Below are positions 1-7,484 of a stretch of 36,522 nucleotides of DNA, piece by piece (position 1 is the first letter of the stretch; each line of letters starts with the position of its first letter). This DNA comes from Sphingomonadaceae bacterium (GTDB taxonomy: Bacteria > Pseudomonadota > Alphaproteobacteria > Sphingomonadales > Sphingomonadaceae). Below the pieces are notes generated by a model. The model made no database searches. It had not been told where the DNA came from and worked only from the letters and a program-made list of their open reading frames with translations. The stretch lies in assembly GCA_947473355.1 (NCBI GenBank), contig CANJCQ010000043.1:1-36522 (forward strand), in the 5' to 3' direction. A program made the position numbers and the translations under genes.

Positions 1-246
1 GGTAGCCGCCCCGCGCCACTGGCGGAGGACGGTTGGGCGAGCAAGGCCGCGGTAGTCACACCATCCGGTCTGCCGCTGCGACGCTCTGGGTGGGCATGCC
101 GCTTGAGCGTAACCGCCCCGCCTGCACGCGCCCACTACGCCGACCGCGCCATTCGATTTCCGCAATGGAAAATCGAATGAAGGACAGGTCAAGGGCTGGC
201 CTAGCCCTGTCCCGGTCCTGCTACTCTCCCGAAGGAAAGCACGCGG
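1..246 (-). ncRNA. Possible structured small RNA or leader, no ORF
   Basis: No protein gene is convincing here on either strand. A good promoter at 247-275 points leftward into this stretch, and minus-strand frames from likely starts close after a few to about 30 codons. Two stable hairpins lie near the presumed 5' end: GGACAGG (182-188) pairs with CCTGTCC (206-212) around an inner GCT/AGC stem, and an AT-rich stem pairs 151-161 with 167-178. The remainder, to the window edge, is very GC-rich. I do not recognise RNase P, tmRNA, 6S, SRP RNA or a known riboswitch. It may be an sRNA, or the 5' leader of a gene lying left of the window. Seen: promoter-like boxes and stems. Inferred: that an RNA is made. 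Confidence 0.3.
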
Positions 247-275
247 CGTATAACCTATATGGTTTGTTTTGTCAA
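247..275 (-). promoter_or_regulatory. Sigma70-type promoter facing left
   Basis: Read on the minus strand, TTGACA (270-275) is followed after exactly 17 nt by TATACG (247-252), a near-consensus housekeeping promoter. The spacer overlaps a small dyad, AACC-TATAT-GGTT (252-264), that could be an operator. No minus-strand ORF follows within the window, so the transcript is either non-coding or a leader. Confidence 0.5.
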
Positions 276-439
276 GGGCATATAACAAGGGGAGTTTTCG
301 GCTGCCGCCTCTCAGACCCCTAGCTGAGCCAACTAGACGTAATATTTCGCGACCACGTTGATGCGCGGCGTAGTGCACGGCGGTCAAAATCGACAATCAT
401 CAGTTGAGTTCCTCTGCCTGCAAGTTATGTGGTTTCAAA

Positions 440-452
440 CAGGTCTGACCAA
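440..452. promoter_or_regulatory. GntR/FadR-type operator candidate (copy 1)
   Basis: The sequence CAGGTCTGACCAAT contains the dyad GGTC-T-GACC (442-450). It resembles the TGGTCnGACCA class of sites bound by FadR-subfamily GntR regulators. It lies about 55 bp before the chosen start of the rhamnosidase gene. A better copy sits at 5205-5215 before the ThuA gene. No GntR-family gene is encoded in this window. Confidence 0.45.
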
Positions 453-480
453 TCTTGTCTTGATCATGAATATGACAAGA
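453..480. promoter_or_regulatory. Inverted repeat in the rhamnosidase leader
   Basis: TCTTGTC (453-459) and GACAAGA (474-480) form a perfect 7-bp inverted repeat around a 14-nt spacer that contains TGATCA. It lies directly after the GntR-like site and ends about 26 bp before the GTG start. It could be a second operator or a hairpin in the 5' leader; the sequence does not decide between them. Confidence 0.35.
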
Positions 481-506
481 CTCGCGTCAGCAACATGGAG
501 AGCAAT

Positions 507-3500
507 GTGACCCGCCTGAAACTGCGCATCGCGCTCGCTGCCGCCACGGCGCTTACCGCCTGCCCTGCCCTAGCCCAATCTGACAGCGCCCAATCTGACA
601 GCGCCCTTCAGCGCATCCCGCGCGAGCAGCCGCGCGTGCTGGTGCCCGCTGAAACCACACTGGAAGATCAGTTCCTCGATCCGCCCAACAGCGCCCGCCC
701 GCGCGTATGGTGGCACTGGATGAACGGCAACATCACCGAAGACGGCATTGCCAAGGATATGGCCTGGATGAAGCGGGTCGGGATCGGCGGCATGCAGAAT
801 TTCGATGCCAGCCTGATGACGCCGCAGATCGTCGACAAGCGGCTGGTCTATATGACGCCTGAGTGGAAGCACGCCTTCCATTTTGCCGCCAGTGAAGCCG
901 ACCGGCTGGGACTGGAACTGGCGATTGCCGCCTCGCCGGGCTGGTCGGAGACCGGCGGGCCATGGGTGCCGCCAGCAGATGGTCTCAAGAAGCTCGTGTG
1001 GTCAGAGACTCTTGTACCGGGCGGGAGGCCGTTTGCCGGTAAGCTTGCCCCGCCGCCGTCGGTGACCGGGCCGTTCCAGTCTCTGGTGGCGGATGGCGGC
1101 GTAGCTGCGCTGCTGGGCCGCCAGCAGGGCGAAGGTCCGCCGCAGCTCTATGGCGAAGTCAAGGTGCTGGCCTATCCGGTTTCCGCAGGCAGCGATCTCG
1201 TGCCGGTTTCGGTGCATGACGGGCTAGGCAAGGCGTTCGATCCCGCTGGGCTTGGGGACAGCGATCTTGCCAAAGGCATCGACATTGCCCGCGGCGACAA
1301 GGACGCCAACCCGGTGGTGGTGCTCGATTACGGCAAGGTGGTCACCGCGCGGACGATTTCGCTCTATTCGCCGGGCGCAGCAATGATGTTTACTGGAGCG
1401 CTTTATTCGCCCCGGCTCGAGGCCAGCGACAACGGGAGCGACTGGCGCAAGGTCACCGATATCGAAACTGCGCAGACCACTGCGACCTTTGCCTTTGCCT
1501 CAACCAGCGCGCGCTATTTCCGCGTCGAATTCGTACCCAGGAAGGGCCTCGGCCTGAATATGGGCACGCCTGCGCCGGGCCTCGCCATGGACATGAGTTT
1601 TGTCGAAAACTTCAGCAGAGCGATGACCGGCAAGCCGCTGACTATCGGCAATCTGCGCCTGTCCGGCAATCCGCGGGTCGACCGCTTCGAGACCAAGGCC
1701 GGATTCGCGATTGCCCAGGACTATTATGCGCTAACCGCGCCCGCAGACGCTGCGATAGGCGTAGCGCCCGCCAGCGTGGTCGATCTGACCTCGCGGCTCA
1801 GGCCCGATGGTTCGCTCGATTGGATGCCACCGCGCACGCCCTATGGCACCCAGTGGCGGGTGCTGCGTCTCGGCTGGTCGCTGCTCGGCACGACCAACCA
1901 CCCTGCCCCGCCCGAAGCGACGGGACTTGAGGTCGACAAATTCGATGGCGCAGCGGTGCGGCGTTATCTTGAGCATTATATCGGCATGTACAAGGACGCC
2001 TCGGGCGGGCTGATTGGCGATCGCGGCGTGCGGGCGCTGCTGACCGATTCCATCGAAGTCGGCGCGGCAAACTGGACGCCGAAGATGATCGAGCAGTTCA
2101 CCAGGCTGCGCGGCTATGATCCGGTGTCCTGGATGCCCGCCCTCACCGGTACGCTGATCGGCAGCCGCGAGGATAGCGACAAGTTCCTCTACGACTATCG
2201 CCGCACGCTGGCTGATCTGATGGCCTCCGAGCACTATGGCACGGTTGCCAAGGTGGCGCACGAGAACGGCCTCAAGGTCTATGGCGAGGCGCTGGAGGAT
2301 CACCGGCCATCGCTCGGCGATGACATGGCGATGCGCAGCCACGCCGATATTCCGATGGCAGCCATGTGGACCCACACCCGCGAGGCCGGACCCAAGCTGA
2401 CCTATCTCGCCGACATCAAGGGCGCGGCATCCGTCGCGCATATCTATGGCCAGAACCTCGTCGCAGCGGAATCGATGACGGCCTCGATGAACCCGTGGAA
2501 CTATGCGCCGCATGATCTGAAACGGGTGATCGATCTCGAATTTGTCACCGGGGTCAACCGCCCGGTGGTGCACACCTCAGTCCACGTGCCGCGCGACGAC
2601 AAGCAGCCGGGCCTGTCGCTGTTCATCTTCGGCCAGTATTTCAACCGCAACGAGACATGGGCCGAGATGGCAAAGCCCTGGGTGGATTACATGGCGCGAA
2701 ATTCGCTGATGTTGCAGCAGGGGCGCAATGTCGCGGATGTCGCATATTTCTATGGCGAGGAAGCGCCATTGACCGGGCTTTATGGCGACAAGGCGGTCGA
2801 AGATGCGCCGGTCAACCGGGCCTATGATTTCGTGAACTACGACGCGCTGACCGGGGCGCTGACAAACGCGGGCGACGAGATCGCAACTCCGGGCGGTGCG
2901 CGCTACAAGGCGCTTTACCTTGGCGGTTCATCGCACTGGATGACGCTGGGCGCACTCAAGCGGATCGCGGCGCTGGCCGAAGGCGGGGCGACCGTGGTCG
3001 GCAAGGCGCCCGAGGGCAGCCCGAGTCTGGCGGGAGATGCTGCCGACTATGCCGCATTGGTCGCGAAGCTGTGGCCGGGCGGCTCCGAGACCCGGATCGG
3101 CAAGGGGCGCGTTATTGCCTCCAACGACATCGAAGGTGTGCTCGACCGGATCGGCGTCGCGCCCGATTTCGATTATATCGGCTCGCAGGGGCGCGACGAA
3201 ATACCTTTCGCCCACCGCAAACTCGAGGATGGCGACAGCTATTTCCTCGTCAACCGCAGTGGCCATGCCCAGACCATCGAAGCCCGCTTCCGCGTCACCG
3301 GCAAGACGCCCGAGTTGTGGCATGCCGAGACGGGCACCAGCGAGCCGGTCAGCTATCTGATCCGCAGCGGCACCACGATTGTGCCGATGACGCTGGACAC
3401 GGACGAATCCGTCCATGTCGTGTTCCGCAAGCCTGCTGAGGCTGATTCACTGGCGATCAAGCAACTGGCACCGGTGCAGGTGGCCGAGATTGAAGGGCCG

Positions 3501-3962
3501 TGGACACTCAGCTTCCAGCCCGGTCGCGGTGCGCCCGCGGGGAACCGCTATGTCAGCCTCGCCCCGCTCAACGAAAATGCCGATCCGGGGATCAAGTATT
3601 TCTCAGGAATTGCGACCTATTCCGCCAACTTCCTCACCCCGCGGCTGTGGAAGCAGGGCCAGCCACTGTGGCTCGATCTGGGGCAAGTGGGCGAACTTGC
3701 GGAAGTCTCTGTCAATGGCCAGAGCGCTGGCGCTGCCTGGCATGCGCCCTTCCGCATCGACATCGGCAAGCAAGCGCATTGGGGACGCAACAAGCTGGAA
3801 GTGCGGGTCGCCAACCTGTGGGTCAACCGCCTGATCGGCGATGCCCAACCCGGGGCGCAGAAAACGACCTGGACGGCCATGCCCAGCTACCGAGCCGATG
3901 CGCCGCTGCGCAAATCAGGGCTGATCGGTCCGGTGCTGTTGTTGGGTCAGCCGGGCAAATAA
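507..3962 (+). CDS. Exported glycoside hydrolase, GH106-type alpha-L-rhamnosidase
   Basis: Predicted 1151-residue secreted or periplasmic enzyme that would release terminal alpha-L-rhamnose from glycosides. Start choice: GTG at 507 has GGAG six nt upstream and opens directly with a signal peptide (basic MTRLKLR, hydrophobic core, cleavage near ALA-Q). ATG 495 and GTG 429 are in-frame alternatives without a good ribosome site. Soon after the signal comes the stretch PPNSARPRVWWHWMNGNIT, then GIAKDMAWMKRVGIGGMQ, which is typical of GH106 proteins. Further family-like blocks are LTDSIEVG, with WTPKMIEQF nearby, and YGEALEDHRPSLGDDM. A beta-sandwich, sugar-binding-like region closes the protein (LWLDLGQVGELAEVSVNGQ). 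Length fits the family. It is convergent with the ThuA gene, nine bases away. Catalytic residues were not mapped. Family assignment is good; rhamnose specificity is inferred. Confidence 0.8.
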   Translation: MTRLKLRIALAAATALTACPALAQSDSAQSDSALQRIPREQPRVLVPAETTLEDQFLDPPNSARPRVWWHWMNGNITEDGIAKDMAWMKRVGIGGMQNFDASLMTPQIVDKRLVYMTPEWKHAFHFAASEADRLGLELAIAASPGWSETGGPWVPPADGLKKLVWSETLVPGGRPFAGKLAPPPSVTGPFQSLVADGGVAALLGRQQGEGPPQLYGEVKVLAYPVSAGSDLVPVSVHDGLGKAFDPAGLGDSDLAKGIDIARGDKDANPVVVLDYGKVVTARTISLYSPGAAMMFTGALYSPRLEASDNGSDWRKVTDIETAQTTATFAFASTSARYFRVEFVPRKGLGLNMGTPAPGLAMDMSFVENFSRAMTGKPLTIGNLRLSGNPRVDRFETKAGFAIAQDYYALTAPADAAIGVAPASVVDLTSRLRPDGSLDWMPPRTPYGTQWRVLRLGWSLLGTTNHPAPPEATGLEVDKFDGAAVRRYLEHYIGMYKDASGGLIGDRGVRALLTDSIEVGAANWTPKMIEQFTRLRGYDPVSWMPALTGTLIGSREDSDKFLYDYRRTLADLMASEHYGTVAKVAHENGLKVYGEALEDHRPSLGDDMAMRSHADIPMAAMWTHTREAGPKLTYLADIKGAASVAHIYGQNLVAAESMTASMNPWNYAPHDLKRVIDLEFVTGVNRPVVHTSVHVPRDDKQPGLSLFIFGQYFNRNETWAEMAKPWVDYMARNSLMLQQGRNVADVAYFYGEEAPLTGLYGDKAVEDAPVNRAYDFVNYDALTGALTNAGDEIATPGGARYKALYLGGSSHWMTLGALKRIAALAEGGATVVGKAPEGSPSLAGDAADYAALVAKLWPGGSETRIGKGRVIASNDIEGVLDRIGVAPDFDYIGSQGRDEIPFAHRKLEDGDSYFLVNRSGHAQTIEARFRVTGKTPELWHAETGTSEPVSYLIRSGTTIVPMTLDTDESVHVVFRKPAEADSLAIKQLAPVQVAEIEGPWTLSFQPGRGAPAGNRYVSLAPLNENADPGIKYFSGIATYSANFLTPRLWKQGQPLWLDLGQVGELAEVSVNGQSAGAAWHAPFRIDIGKQAHWGRNKLEVRVANLWVNRLIGDAQPGAQKTTWTAMPSYRADAPLRKSGLIGPVLLLGQPGK
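576..605 (+). repeat. 15-bp perfect tandem duplication
   Basis: CAATCTGACAGCGCC occurs twice back to back (576-590, 591-605), just after the signal peptide of the rhamnosidase. It yields the duplicated residues QSDSA-QSDSA. The unit is in frame, so copy-number change would only alter the mature N-terminal linker by five residues. Confidence 0.9.
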
Positions 3963-3971
3963 CTTCGCGGC

Positions 3972-5114
3972 TTACTTCGCCGCCTTGCAATCGCTTCCCG
4001 TCCGGTCAGCCGCCCAGTCCACCGCCTGCTCCAGCATCTTGACGTAGGTCGCGTCGGAATAGCGTTCCGGGCGGTGGCCGATGGCTGAATAGAACATCCG
4101 TCCCGCGCTGATGCAGCGGCTCCAGACAATCGGGTGATCGGCGCCCATGCGCAGGCTCTGCCCGCCCATGCCGTCGGGCTTGTAGGTCGTCTCGTCGAGG
4201 GTGGCGATGATCCGCGAGCCAGTGGCGCGGGGGTTGTTTTTGAACGAATACCACTCGTCATTCATATCCCAGGTGAGCGGCAGGCCCTTGGCGGCAGGAT
4301 GGGTGGCATCGCCAATGGAGACCTTGGCGGTCTGGAACTGCGGGTTCATCGGATGCCCGGCGAAACGAGCGCCCAGCAGGGTATCGACATACCAGTCCCA
4401 GAAATAGACCGGATCGCCCGCTGTGCCATGCACACCAACGAAGCCGCCGCCATGTTCCATCCATGACTGGAATGAAGCGCGCTGGCTCAGTGTCAGCACA
4501 TCGCCGCTGATATTGTTCCAGATCACGGCATCGAAGCGGCGCAGGATTACCGGCGAAAAGGCGCTGCCCTGATCGGTAATCGCCAGCGCCCAGCCCTTGC
4601 GCTGCGCCATGGCGACGAAGGCGGCATGGGCAGCATTGACCGAGGGCACATCCTTGAAGCCGTTGACCTTCTCGAACAGCAGCACCCGCGGGCGGCCGGC
4701 CAGGATGCCGATACGCGGCAATGCAGTGTCATAGCGGGCGCAGCGTGCTTCGCGGTCAGCATCGGTCACAGGCACTCTGGCGAGCGCAGCGTCGATCCTG
4801 GCCATATCTGGCATGACGAACTTGCTGGGGTCCGGGCCAAAGCGCGCGCCAAGGCCTGCTGCCTCGCGCACGGTCAGGATCGCGGAAAAGCTCGGCGGGG
4901 TCTTGCTGGCGAACATCGGCGGCATTTTCTTGATCATGCCGGGCACGACAGTTTCGACTGCCGCAGTCGCTGCCGGGCTGAGCATAATATCCATCAGCGG
5001 GCTGGCAGTTGAAAAGGGTGTATCGCGCAGTGGGCAATCGACCAGCGCCTTGGCCTGTGCGGGATTGGCGATCAGCGCGGCAAGCGCAGTTGCGACTATG
5101 GCAAGGCGTTTCAT
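3972..5114 (-). CDS. Secreted ThuA-like domain protein
   Basis: Predicted 380-residue exported protein with a ThuA-like (class I glutamine amidotransferase fold) domain. Start: ATG at 5114 follows a GGGGGA ribosome site and opens a clean signal peptide (MKRLAIVATALAALIANPAQA). Family-like features are VLLFEKVNGFKD at the start of the domain, FDAVIWNNISGDVL, the HGGGFVGVHGTAGDP turn, and the later DEWYSF and GRMFYSAIGH blocks. ThuA proteins accompany Gfo/Idh dehydrogenases in trehalose and 3-keto-disaccharide metabolism; their own chemistry is poorly defined. A GntR-like dyad at 5205-5215 lies about 90 bp upstream and matches the one before the rhamnosidase, suggesting common control. A role in extracytoplasmic glycoside processing is inference. 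Confidence 0.75.
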   Translation of the reverse strand: MKRLAIVATALAALIANPAQAKALVDCPLRDTPFSTASPLMDIMLSPAATAAVETVVPGMIKKMPPMFASKTPPSFSAILTVREAAGLGARFGPDPSKFVMPDMARIDAALARVPVTDADREARCARYDTALPRIGILAGRPRVLLFEKVNGFKDVPSVNAAHAAFVAMAQRKGWALAITDQGSAFSPVILRRFDAVIWNNISGDVLTLSQRASFQSWMEHGGGFVGVHGTAGDPVYFWDWYVDTLLGARFAGHPMNPQFQTAKVSIGDATHPAAKGLPLTWDMNDEWYSFKNNPRATGSRIIATLDETTYKPDGMGGQSLRMGADHPIVWSRCISAGRMFYSAIGHRPERYSDATYVKMLEQAVDWAADRTGSDCKAAK

Positions 5115-5204
5115 GGAATATCCCCCGGTTGGCAGTCTCTGCCCGATTTCAGCCCCAGACCGCATGGATCGTGTGGCGCTGACTGCAGGTTAGCGTGAAT
5201 TTAT

Positions 5205-5215
5205 TGGTCTGACCA
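5205..5215. promoter_or_regulatory. GntR/FadR-type operator candidate (copy 2)
   Basis: TGGTC-T-GACCA is a perfect 11-bp dyad with 5-bp arms. It lies in the 105-bp gap between the SDR gene (ending 5220) and the ThuA gene (starting 5114), both minus strand, so it is placed to control ThuA. It shares TCTGACCA and the centre with the site at 440-452. It fits the TGGTnnnACCA pattern known for FadR-type GntR regulators. Confidence 0.5.
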
Positions 5216-5219
5216 GTGT

Positions 5220-5975
5220 CTACAGCGACTGTCCGTCGTCGATCGACATCACCGCGCCGCTGGTATGCAGCGATGCGTCGGAGCAGAAATAGACCACGGG
5301 TTCATCGAGAGATTCAATTGGTTGCAGGCGGCGGCGCTGGAAGCCCGCGATCTGCGCCTTGCCCTGCTCACTATCAAACCAGTCTCCTGCGAGTTCGGTC
5401 TGGATGAAGCCTGGCTGGAGCACGTTGACGTTGATCCCCTGCCGCACCCATTCGCTGCCAAAGCTGCGAGCCAGACTGGCAACTCCTGCCTTGCTGGCGC
5501 AATAGCCGGAGCCGCCGGGAAAAGGCGCAATCGCGCCCATCGAGCCGATCAGCAGTATGCGCCCTCGCCCGGTCTCGCGGCTGCCCGCTGCCATCATCCG
5601 CCGCGCGCCTTCGCGCGCCGTGAGATAGAGGCCGAGCAGGTTGGTATCGAACAGGCTTTGCAAGTCCGCAGCGGGAATTTCGGTCGCCCGGCCTGTCACC
5701 GAGACGCCGGCATTGGCGATGACAGTGTCGACCGGGCCGAACCGGGCTTCGGCCGCATCGAAGGCAGCAATGGTCGATGGCTCGCTGGTCACGTCCATGT
5801 CAACTGCCAGTGCATTGTCGCTGCCCAGTTCTGTGGCCAAAGCCGCCACGCGCTCGGCCCGGCGCGCGCCCAGAATGACGCGTGCACCCTCACGCACTGC
5901 CACCCGGGCAAAATGTGCTCCGAAACCCGAGGAGGCGCCGGTGATGAGGCAGATGCGGCCTGTCAGTCGTTGCAT
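5220..5975 (-). CDS. Short-chain dehydrogenase/reductase (SDR)
   Basis: 251-residue cytoplasmic NAD(P)-dependent oxidoreductase of the classical SDR family. The cofactor loop is TGASSGFG (12-19), the structural motif is NAG (88-90), and the catalytic set is Ser145 (IGSMG), Tyr158 and Lys162 (YCASK). ATG 5975 is preceded by AAGGAAG. The C terminus is normal for the family (SGAVMSIDDGQ). It diverges from the Rieske oxygenase gene across 117 bp, so the two may share a control region. The gap contains AACGC-N7-GCGTT, a small dyad. The substrate, presumably an alcohol or ketone of the local pathway, cannot be read from sequence. Confidence 0.85.
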   Translation of the reverse strand: MQRLTGRICLITGASSGFGAHFARVAVREGARVILGARRAERVAALATELGSDNALAVDMDVTSEPSTIAAFDAAEARFGPVDTVIANAGVSVTGRATEIPAADLQSLFDTNLLGLYLTAREGARRMMAAGSRETGRGRILLIGSMGAIAPFPGGSGYCASKAGVASLARSFGSEWVRQGINVNVLQPGFIQTELAGDWFDSEQGKAQIAGFQRRRLQPIESLDEPVVYFCSDASLHTSGAVMSIDDGQSL

Positions 5976-6092
5976 GTCAGCTTCCTTCTGCCGCTTCGCC
6001 TAAGTCGCGGCCCGATAAAATGCAACGCGGCGATTGCGTTCGAGGCCCGGGTATTGTTAGACTGCGCCAAACAAGAATGGGTGAGGCCAAAG

Positions 6093-7484
6093 ATGACTGC
6101 GAACATGACCGACGCGACCAAGTCCGTCCCCCTACGGGTCGCCGATCCGGAACTGATCCCGGCAGCGCGCTATTACGACGAAGCGTTCTTCAAACTGGAG
6201 AAGGAAAAGCTCTGGCCGCATGTCTGGCAGATGGCCTGCCGGCTTGAAGAAATACCCGAAGTCGGCGACTTCACCGAGTACACGTTGTTCGAAAAATCAG
6301 TGATCGTGGTCAGGACCAAGAGCGGGATCAAGGCCTTCCACAACACCTGCCGCCATCGCGGCGTGCGCCTGGCCACGGGCCCCGGCAATTGCGCCAAGAG
6401 CGGGTTTGTCTGCCCGTTCCACGGCTGGCGCTGGAATCCCGAGGGCAAGAACACTTTCGTGTTCAGCAAACAGATTTTCAATCAGGAATTGCTCGATCAC
6501 GCCGAGATTGACCTCAAGCCCTGCCGTATCGAAGAGTGGATCGGCTGCGCTTTCATCAACTTCGACGATGATGCTCCCAGCCTGCGCGAAAGCATGGGCC
6601 AAGCGATCTATGACCGCTTCGCAGCCCGCAATGTCGAAAAGCTCAAGATGGACTGGTGGTATGCCACCGAGCTGCCGACCAACTGGAAGCTCGCGATGGA
6701 GGCCTTCATGGAAGGCTATCACGTGATGCGCACCCATCCGCAGTTGCACGCGCTTTCGTCCAAAGGCTCGCTGTCCTACGGCACCGACTTCGACGATTTC
6801 GTTCCCAACCGCGATATCGATGCGCGCCAGGCGGTCAATCTCTCGATCGATTCGCTGAAACGCATCGGCGAAGGCATGGCAGGACTGGTCCATCAGACCG
6901 AGATCGACGTGCTCGAAAAGCTGCGCGATATGGATATTCCTGACGACCCAATGGCAGCCTCCGGCGCGATGTTCGCCAAGGCGATGGAGGAAGTGACCAA
7001 GGACGGCCTCGCGCGGGGGACGCCGATGTTCGATATTCCCAAGGTCATGGCCGAGTACCCGTTCCACGGCGTCGAATTCATGTTCCCGCACTTCTTCCTG
7101 CTGCCGATGTTCGCGGCAATGTCGAGCTACCGCATCCGTCCGCTGACGGCCGAGACCTGCTATTTCGAAATCTGGTCGCTGGTGCTGCGCCCTGAGGACG
7201 AACCATTCGACACGCCCAAGGAAGCAACCTACCTTCCGCACGATTCGCCCGACTATCCGGAAATTCCGGCGCAGGACTATTCCAACCTGCCGCTTCAGCA
7301 GCTCGGTCTGCATGGCGGCGGTTTCGAGAACATGCGGCTGTCGAAGGACTTCGAAGGCCTGATCAGCAACTACCAGCGGCTGATCGACGGCTACCTGGCC
7401 GGGCTCGATCCGCAGAAATTGGCCAAGGCGGCAAACGTGGTCAACAACGGCTACGAATCACCGATCCGGGATATCGGATTTTGA
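6093..7484 (+). CDS. Rieske non-heme iron oxygenase, alpha subunit
   Basis: 463-residue ring-hydroxylating or monooxygenase-type alpha subunit. The Rieske [2Fe-2S] ligands are Cys86-x-His88 (CRH) and Cys107-x2-His110 (CPFHGW). The mononuclear iron site shows EGYHVMRTH, with His210 and His215, and a Glu rather than the usual Asp three residues before the first His. Start: ATG 6093 has GAGG seven bases upstream; the open frame extends further left only antisense to the SDR. No ferredoxin or reductase gene is in the window, so electron partners must come from elsewhere. It is followed by an MFS gene whose TTG start overlaps its stop codon. The substrate could be aromatic, steroid-like or another hydrophobic compound; hydroxylation or demethylation is inferred from the family. 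Confidence 0.88.
   Translation: MTANMTDATKSVPLRVADPELIPAARYYDEAFFKLEKEKLWPHVWQMACRLEEIPEVGDFTEYTLFEKSVIVVRTKSGIKAFHNTCRHRGVRLATGPGNCAKSGFVCPFHGWRWNPEGKNTFVFSKQIFNQELLDHAEIDLKPCRIEEWIGCAFINFDDDAPSLRESMGQAIYDRFAARNVEKLKMDWWYATELPTNWKLAMEAFMEGYHVMRTHPQLHALSSKGSLSYGTDFDDFVPNRDIDARQAVNLSIDSLKRIGEGMAGLVHQTEIDVLEKLRDMDIPDDPMAASGAMFAKAMEEVTKDGLARGTPMFDIPKVMAEYPFHGVEFMFPHFFLLPMFAAMSSYRIRPLTAETCYFEIWSLVLRPEDEPFDTPKEATYLPHDSPDYPEIPAQDYSNLPLQQLGLHGGGFENMRLSKDFEGLISNYQRLIDGYLAGLDPQKLAKAANVVNNGYESPIRDIGF

Noticed and set aside
33..323. Open frame of 96 codons on the plus strand
   Set aside because: Arg/Pro/Ser-rich composition, no ribosome site, no recognisable domain, and it runs across the leftward promoter and both hairpins.
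5265..6092. N-terminal extension of the Rieske oxygenase frame
   Set aside because: The extension is antisense to the well-supported SDR gene and unlike any Rieske protein; ATG 6093 with GAGG gives a normal start.
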